64,000 nucleotides of DNA from Deltaproteobacteria bacterium UBA1386 (GTDB lineage: Bacteria > Desulfobacterota > Syntrophorhabdia > Syntrophorhabdales > Syntrophorhabdaceae): contig DBQU01000075.1 of assembly GCA_002305765.1 (NCBI GenBank), forward strand, positions 1 through 64,000, read 5' to 3'. Below are positions 59,623 to 64,000 of this stretch, in pieces. Position 1 is the stretch's first letter; the number at the start of each line of letters is the position of its first letter. A model generated the notes under the pieces. The model searched no databases, was not told the origin of the DNA, and saw only the letters and a list, made by a program, of their open reading frames with translations. The translations under genes and the position numbers were made by a program.

Positions 59623-59683
59623 TTCCTGACCTCCGAACATGATGGTGGATATAAAAACTGTAAGAGTATACACGATTATGAAG

Positions 59684-59868
59684 AGAATGACCAATAAGAA
59701 GAGAATGACCAATTGACCAAATTCCAATGACCAATGAAGAGGATAATGACCAATGTACCAATAACCAATTGAACAAAGAGAAGGACAGAATGGACTGCCT
59801 GTATCGTTCTCTTTTTGGTTATTGTCTGTTTATCTGGTCATTGGAATTTGGTCATTGGTCATTATCTT
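59684..59868. repeat. Inverted 7-nt-period CAATGAC repeat
   Basis: The left side (59684-59767) is built of AATGACC, AATTGACC, AATGACC, AATGTACC, AATAACC units. The right side (59816-59868) holds the reverse type, GGTTATTG...GGTCATTGGAATTTGGTCATTGGTCATT. The long complementary pieces GACCAAATTCCAATGACC and GGTCATTGGAATTTGGTC allow a stem of about 18 bases. It lies between the divergent transaldolase gene and the trpB2 promoter. Confidence 0.8.
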
Positions 59869-59873
59869 TTATT

Positions 59874-59902
59874 TTGACATCCTCCATTTCCCATGTTATA
59901 AA
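59874..59902 (+). promoter_or_regulatory. Strong sigma-70 type promoter of the trp leader and trpB2
   Basis: A perfect TTGACA (59874-59879), 17 bases, TATAAA (59897-59902). The predicted start near 59909 is only about two bases before the leader-peptide ATG at 59911. Confidence 0.8.
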
Positions 59903-59910
59903 GCCTCATT

Positions 59911-59958
59911 ATGACGAACGCAGCGACAAACAACTGGTGGTGGTGGCGGAGATTGTAG
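59911..59958 (+). CDS. trpL: Tryptophan-rich leader peptide (MTNAATNNWWWWRRL)
   Basis: A 15-codon frame with four consecutive TGG codons (59935-59946), then Arg-Arg-Leu and TAG at 59956-59958. No ribosome binding site is seen and the predicted transcript starts about two bases upstream, so translation may be leaderless. The stop codon touches the 5' arm of the antiterminator. Four Trp codons in a row have essentially no other explanation than sensing charged tRNA-Trp, and the gene downstream encodes a tryptophan synthase beta type protein. Confidence 0.88.
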   Translation: MTNAATNNWWWWRRL

Positions 59959-60018
59959 GTGTGAGACCGTAATTTTCCGGCCATGGACGGTTTCACACCG
60001 TCCATGGCCGTTTTATTT
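59958..60018 (+). promoter_or_regulatory. Tryptophan transcription attenuator (antiterminator/terminator switch)
   Basis: Terminator: GGCCATGGACGG (59979-59990) pairs perfectly with CCGTCCATGGCC (59998-60009), seven-base loop, then GTTTTATTT. Antiterminator: GGTGTGAGACCG (59958-59969) pairs with CGGTTTCACACC (59988-59999), 12 pairs with one G-T. The two overlap at 59988-59990 and 59998-59999, so they exclude each other. A ribosome stalled on the Trp codons leaves the 59958 arm free (read-through). One that reaches the stop codon covers it (termination). Confidence 0.85.
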
Positions 60019-60020
60019 GA

Positions 60021-60054
60021 AAAGGGCCATGGGCAGACAAGCTCATGGCCCTTT
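60021..60054 (+). promoter_or_regulatory. Second hairpin between attenuator and trpB2
   Basis: AAAGGGCCATG (60021-60031) pairs perfectly with CATGGCCCTTT (60044-60054) around a 12-base loop. Only a weak T-tail follows. It shares the GGCCATG word with the attenuator terminator, so alternative pairings are possible. It ends 16 bases before the trpB2 ribosome binding site. Confidence 0.5.
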
Positions 60055-60080
60055 CTGTTACCGAAAGAAAGGAGGGTATC

Positions 60081-61442
60081 ATGGATAAGAAAATATTCCT
60101 CAATGAAAAGGACATGCCGCGGGCCTGGTACAATATTCAGGCCGATCTTGAGACGCCCCTGCCCCCGCCGCTCAACCCGGAAACGGGGGAGCCCGTGACG
60201 CCGGACATGCTCGAGGCCATCTTCCCGATGAACCTCATCGAGCAGGAGGTGAGCACCGAGAGGTTCATAGACATTCCCGGTGAGGTCATGGAAAGACTCC
60301 TCATGTGGAGGCCGACGCCATTGTGCCGGGCCACGGGGCTTGAAAAGTTCCTCGGGACGCCCGCCCACATCTATTATAAGAACGAAGGGGTCAGCCCCCC
60401 GGGAAGCCACAAGCCGAACACGGCCATCGCGCAGGCCTACTATAACAAGGAGGCCGGCATCAAGAGGCTCACGACGGAGACGGGGGCCGGACAGTGGGGG
60501 AGCGCCCTTGCCTTCGCCTGCAACCAGTTCGGCATCGAGCTGAAGATCTACATGGTCCGTGTGAGCTTCAACCAGAAGCCGTACCGGCGCGTCATGATGG
60601 AGACCTGGGGAGGGAAGTGCGTGCCCAGCCCGAGTCCCGACACGAAAGCCGGGCGCGCGTTCCTCGAAGGGAACCCGGACCACCCTGGAAGCCTCGGAAT
60701 GGCGATCAGTGAGGCCATCGAGGACGCGGTGACCTCGAAGAACACGAAGTACTCCCTGGGCAGCGTCCTCAACCACGTCCTCCTCCACCAGTCCGTTATC
60801 GGCCTTGAAGCACAGCGGCAGCTCGAGCTCGCGGGAGAATACCCCGATGTCGTCATCGGGTGCGCGGGCGGTGGCAGCAACTTCGCCGGCATAGCCTTCC
60901 CTTTCATCCGTGACAAGATCCACGGGAAAGAGATACGGGTGATAGCCGCGGAGCCCACCTCCTGTCCGACGTTGACCAGGGGCCGGTATGTCTATGATTT
61001 CGGGGACACCGCCGGGATGACGCCGCTTCTGCCCATGTACTCCATCGGGCACGGATTCGTTCCCGCGCCGATACACGCGGGGGGCCTTCGGTATCACGGC
61101 ATGGCACCCCTCGTCAGCAAGGTCTTCGCCGACGGGCTCATCGAGGCGCGCGCATACAACCAGATCGAGACGTTCTCGGCGGGCGTTATCTTCGCCCGGA
61201 CGGAAGGGTTCATCCCGGCGCCGGAGACGAACCACGCCATAGCCTGTGCCGTCGATGAGGCGAAAAGGGCGAAGGAAGAGGGTAAGGAGAAGGTCATCCT
61301 CATGAACTTCAGCGGCCACGGTGTCATAGACCTGCCGTCCTATGATGCCTTCCTGTCGGGCAAGCTCCAGGATTACGCGATGCCCGACAACGAGATAACG
61401 GAACTCCTCCGCAGCCTGGAGAAGTATCCGAAACCTAAATGA
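60081..61442 (+). CDS. trpB: Tryptophan synthase beta chain-like protein TrpB2
   Basis: A 453-residue PLP enzyme of the TrpB2 (COG1350) type with the long N-terminal extension (RAWYNIQADLETPLPPPLNPETGEPV). The PLP-binding Lys is in PPGSHKPNTAIAQAYY, the catalytic Glu segment is ETGAGQWG, and the phosphate-binding loop is GCAGGGSN. It makes tryptophan from indole and serine, either with TrpA or salvaging free indole. No trpA or other trp gene is adjacent. ATG 60081 follows AAAGGAGGG. Expression is predicted to be controlled by the Trp attenuator upstream, which supports a true role in tryptophan formation. Confidence 0.94.
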   Translation: MDKKIFLNEKDMPRAWYNIQADLETPLPPPLNPETGEPVTPDMLEAIFPMNLIEQEVSTERFIDIPGEVMERLLMWRPTPLCRATGLEKFLGTPAHIYYKNEGVSPPGSHKPNTAIAQAYYNKEAGIKRLTTETGAGQWGSALAFACNQFGIELKIYMVRVSFNQKPYRRVMMETWGGKCVPSPSPDTKAGRAFLEGNPDHPGSLGMAISEAIEDAVTSKNTKYSLGSVLNHVLLHQSVIGLEAQRQLELAGEYPDVVIGCAGGGSNFAGIAFPFIRDKIHGKEIRVIAAEPTSCPTLTRGRYVYDFGDTAGMTPLLPMYSIGHGFVPAPIHAGGLRYHGMAPLVSKVFADGLIEARAYNQIETFSAGVIFARTEGFIPAPETNHAIACAVDEAKRAKEEGKEKVILMNFSGHGVIDLPSYDAFLSGKLQDYAMPDNEITELLRSLEKYPKPK

Positions 61443-61511
61443 GGCGGGTAATGGGTGATGGGTGCATTCATTGCCTTTCCCATAACCCATGACCCATCAC
61501 CTATCACCGAG
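61443..61511. repeat. Inverted 7-nt-period ATGGGTA repeat
   Basis: The left arm GGGTAATGGGTGATGGGTG (61446-61464) faces the right arm CCCATAACCCATGACCCATC (61480-61499), followed by ACCTATCACC, with about 15 bases between. It fills the gap between trpB2 and the small Cys protein. It is another member of the short-period inverted repeat set, with its own unit sequence. Confidence 0.75.
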
Positions 61512-61517
61512 GTTTCT

Positions 61518-61754
61518 ATGGAGATCTATTGTGGTCAGCTGGGGATGATCATCGGGTTCGATTATTGTCTCCAGGTCCAGAACGGTTTGCCCTGCTCCAA
61601 CACCTTTGGGTGCTGGAAAGAAAGGGTTGACGTGGTCGCTCTTCTTAGGGCAAAGTTTACTGACGAAGAATTGCGACTGGCCTTCAACACACTGCCGAGA
61701 TCGAGGCTCGACAGGATACTGGAGTCCGCCCGTTCAGCTTGCAAGGAGGAATAG
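61518..61754 (+). CDS. Small conserved-looking cysteine protein, unknown function
   Basis: A 78-residue protein. The N-terminal half has four cysteines (residues 5, 17, 26, 32: MEIYCGQLG, DYCLQVQNGLPCSNTFGCW), which could bind a metal or cluster. The C-terminal half is helical (ALLRAKFTDEELRLAFNTLPRSRLDRILES). I recall no assigned function. ATG 61518 has GAGG upstream; the longer frame enters the repeat. Its stop abuts the aminotransferase ATG, so the two are coupled. Confidence 0.75.
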   Translation: MEIYCGQLGMIIGFDYCLQVQNGLPCSNTFGCWKERVDVVALLRAKFTDEELRLAFNTLPRSRLDRILESARSACKEE

Positions 61755-62855
61755 ATGCTGCTTTCCGACAGGGTCATGCAGATGAGGCCATCGGGGGTGC
61801 GAAAGATCTTCGACCTGGCGCAAAAAGTGAAGAACCCCATCAACCTCAGCATCGGGGAACCTGATTTCGATATTCCCGATGTGGTGAAGGATGAAGGGAT
61901 AAAGTGGATACAGAAGGGTTTCAACAAGTACACGCCCTCGGGAGGGATCCCGGAGCTTCGGGAAAAGGTCCTCGGTCATCTCAGGGGAAAGGGGATAGTC
62001 TGCGAGGACGCCATCATCACGGCGGGGGTGACGGGAGGTCTTCTTCTGGCCCTCATGACGACGCTCAACCCCGGTGACGAGGTCATCATCCCCGACCCCT
62101 ACTTCGTTCTCTACGAGTACCAGGTCCTGCTGCTGGGAGGGCGGCCCGTCTTCTTCGATACCTATCCCGATTTCACGATCAGGGAGGAGGAACTGCGCCG
62201 GGCAATAACGGACAGGACGAGGGTCATCCTCATCAACAGCCCCAACAATCCGACGGGCATGGTCAATTCCCGGGAAGAGCTGGAAATGGTGGCGAGGGTG
62301 GCGCGCGAGAAGGACCTCCTCGTCTTCTCCGACGATATCTACGACCGCTTCGTCTTTGATGAAGAGGAGGGGGAGAAGCCGTACCTGGGCAAAATGTACG
62401 AAAAGACGCTCACCTTCGGCGGCTTCTCGAAGACCTGGGGGATGACGGGTTGGCGCCTGGGGTACGTGGCGGGGCCGAGCGAGGTCATTCAGTGTATGAT
62501 AACGATGCAGCAATACGCCTTCTCGAGCGTCACGTCCTTCGCGCAAAAGGCGGCCCTCGTTGCCCTCGACGAGGGCATGGACGACATGATCGCCGGGTAC
62601 CGTAAGAAACGGGACCTCATTTACAACGGGCTCAAGGACACATACAATGTGGTTAAGCCGAAGGGGGCCTTCTTCATCTTTCCCGAGATTCCCGGCGGCA
62701 ACGCCATGGCATTCGTGGAAAGGGCATTGGAGAACAATCTCTTCATCATACCGGGCAGTGTTTTTTCGGCAAGGGACACTCATGTGCGCATCTCTTTCGC
62801 AGCCACCGAGGAGAACCTCCTCAAGGGAATCGACGTACTGAGAAGAATGGCGTAA
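61755..62855 (+). CDS. PLP-dependent aminotransferase, class I/II
   Basis: A 366-residue fold type I aminotransferase of the AspC/aromatic group. NLSIGEPDFDIPD opens the domain. NSPNNPTG contacts PLP, SDDIYDRFVF supplies the Asp/Tyr pair, and the Schiff-base Lys is in GGFSKTWGMTGWRLGY. A late Arg in HVRISFAA binds the substrate carboxylate. Substrate cannot be fixed. Aromatic amino acids (tryptophan to indolepyruvate) would fit the trpB2 and IorA-like neighbours. It starts directly after the stop of the Cys protein. Confidence 0.9.
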   Translation: MLLSDRVMQMRPSGVRKIFDLAQKVKNPINLSIGEPDFDIPDVVKDEGIKWIQKGFNKYTPSGGIPELREKVLGHLRGKGIVCEDAIITAGVTGGLLLALMTTLNPGDEVIIPDPYFVLYEYQVLLLGGRPVFFDTYPDFTIREEELRRAITDRTRVILINSPNNPTGMVNSREELEMVARVAREKDLLVFSDDIYDRFVFDEEEGEKPYLGKMYEKTLTFGGFSKTWGMTGWRLGYVAGPSEVIQCMITMQQYAFSSVTSFAQKAALVALDEGMDDMIAGYRKKRDLIYNGLKDTYNVVKPKGAFFIFPEIPGGNAMAFVERALENNLFIIPGSVFSARDTHVRISFAATEENLLKGIDVLRRMA

Positions 62856-62871
62856 AGGAGTTTTCGGAACG

Positions 62872-64000
62872 ATGCATGAGAATGTGATCAGGTTGTTGAT
62901 GGAGAATGCCGTGCAGCAGATCTACGTGACGAACAGGGGCACGGCGGCGACGGCGCGGAAGGTGTCGGGCGCGCTGCATTGCGAGGTTTCGACGAACGAG
63001 AAGATAGCCTTCGAGCTTGCCCTGGCAGGCGCCTACGTGCGCAAGAGGACGGCCTGCATCCTCTCCACGGAAGGTCTCTACGAGGCCCTCGACCCCGTCA
63101 TGAGCTCCGCCTACACGGGGGTGGCCGGGTCCTTCGTCGTCGTGGCCGTTCAGGAGAACGACGAGGAGGTGACCCCTCTCGGCCCGTTCTCGAAGCTGCC
63201 CCTTATCGTCACCGAAAAGGAAGAAGAACTGGAAAGGGCCGTCAGGTACGGGCTCGAACTTTCCGAGGAGTACAGGATCCCCGTTATCGTGCAGGCCGTC
63301 CCGGCCGGGTGCGGCACAGGCCGTAAGACCGCGGGGCAGACCGCAAAGACGGCAGGGAACGCGGCCATGCTCGTAAAGGAGCCGGGCAGGTGGGCGGCGA
63401 CGCCGAAGTTCCGTTTCCAGCTTCACGGGGAGCTCAACGAAAAGATCAGGAAGATCGGCGAGGCCTTCGAGACCTATGAGGACAACCTCATCATCTCAAA
63501 GGGTTCAACGGGACTTGTCACGGACCGGCTGTCCCGTCTCGAGTTCTACGACGAGGACGCGAGCGTGCTCAGGCTGGCAACTGTCTTTCCCCTGCCGCGG
63601 AAGCTCGTGCAGGGTTTCGTCGACAGCATGGACGAGGTCCTCGTCGTCGAGACCTATCCGGCGATCGAACTCCAGATACCGGACAGATCGAAGGTGAAGC
63701 GGGGGTTCGTCGATACCGGACGCGGCAGACCGCAATACGATGAGATCATAGCAGGGTTCTCCGTAATCAGGGACCGGCTGGGCCCCGCCTCTTCGATAAA
63801 CATGGCGCACGGCATCAAGAGGCTCCATCCCGAGAGGAACATCCTGGCCGTGACCTTCGAGGACCACTTCTTCCATTCAGGGATGCCGGCGTACGTCAAC
63901 AGCCTCTACAATGGCTCTTCGTTCGTACTTCTCGTCATGGTGAGCGAGAGGGAGGACGATCTGAGAAGGATACTGCGGGGCTATGGCGTAAGCGGGGTGC
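62872..64000 (+). CDS. Indolepyruvate:ferredoxin oxidoreductase alpha-like protein (partial, degenerate)
   Basis: The 376 codons visible are open to the window end. The N-terminal pyrimidine-binding-like domain (about 25-150) resembles IorA: VSTNEKIAFELALAGAYVRKR, DPVMSSAYTGVAGSFVVVAV. A second domain begins near residue 305 with NMAHGIKR and TFEDHFFHSGMPAYVNSLYN. The thiamine diphosphate motif normally reads G-D-S-x-F...L-D-N. Here it is F-E-D-H-F...M-V-S-E, so cofactor and Mg2+ contacts appear lost. The first GDE/N-terminal segment is also short. AAAGGAG lies about 15 bases upstream. It may be a non-catalytic paralogue or have another role; the C-terminal ferredoxin domain, if any, is outside the window. 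Confidence 0.75.
   Translation, partial: MHENVIRLLMENAVQQIYVTNRGTAATARKVSGALHCEVSTNEKIAFELALAGAYVRKRTACILSTEGLYEALDPVMSSAYTGVAGSFVVVAVQENDEEVTPLGPFSKLPLIVTEKEEELERAVRYGLELSEEYRIPVIVQAVPAGCGTGRKTAGQTAKTAGNAAMLVKEPGRWAATPKFRFQLHGELNEKIRKIGEAFETYEDNLIISKGSTGLVTDRLSRLEFYDEDASVLRLATVFPLPRKLVQGFVDSMDEVLVVETYPAIELQIPDRSKVKRGFVDTGRGRPQYDEIIAGFSVIRDRLGPASSINMAHGIKRLHPERNILAVTFEDHFFHSGMPAYVNSLYNGSSFVLLVMVSEREDDLRRILRGYGVSGV

Overview
The window reads as a bacterial chromosome segment, GC-rich, from a motile Gram-negative organism. A complete RND efflux trio with an outer-membrane factor and a Deltaproteobacteria-style flagellar/chemotaxis block (sigma-54, FliA, FlhF/FlhG, HDOD and HEAT proteins among che genes) support this. 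Superoxide reductase, a 2[4Fe-4S] ferredoxin, TrpB2 and an indolepyruvate:ferredoxin oxidoreductase-like protein point to an anaerobe. A Syntrophorhabdus-like deltaproteobacterium is my best guess; this is inference from gene content only.

Layout. 1-3.2 kb: superoxide reductase, universal stress protein, tRNA-Leu(CAG), ribF. 3.2-6.1 kb: motA-motB and a response regulator with a degenerate HD-GYP domain (minus strand). 6.4-9.3 kb: ferredoxin-pyrR-pyrB-pyrC (minus). 9.6-12.1 kb: three bactofilins and an M23 peptidase (minus). 12.3-14.3 kb: a small secreted protein and an orphan NtrC-type regulator. 14.3-37.3 kb: flagellar supercluster, histidine kinase/NtrC regulator-flgBC-fliEFGHI-fliJ-fliK-flgDE-fliLMNOPQR-flhBAFG-fliA. 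37.3-44.1 kb: chemotaxis operon HDOD-cheB-HEAT-cheR-cheY-cheA. 44.2-46.5 kb: EAL-HDOD protein, cheW, small protein. 46.7-53.1 kb: tetR-RND efflux operon (minus). 53.4-59.6 kb: MFS transporter, large hybrid histidine kinase, transaldolase. 59.9-64 kb: a tryptophan-attenuated trpB2, a small Cys protein, an aminotransferase and a partial IorA-like gene cut by the window end.

How it works together. Sigma-54 type (-24/-12) promoters precede the kinase/regulator-flgB operon, fliL and (weaker) cheW. Sigma-28 type promoters precede motAB, the chemotaxis operon (its -35 starts on the fliA stop codon), the EAL-HDOD gene and the hybrid kinase. This gives a readable hierarchy: NtrC-type activators and sigma-54 make the basal body and export gate plus FliA, and FliA then turns on stators and chemotaxis.

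The two most notable signals outside ordinary genes are (1) a ribosome-mediated attenuator in front of a lone trpB2, with four consecutive Trp codons and mutually exclusive antiterminator and terminator stems, and (2) several unrelated-sequence families of degenerate 7- or 9-nt-period tandem repeats, confined to intergenic space and mostly arranged as facing inverted arms, some built around intrinsic terminators.
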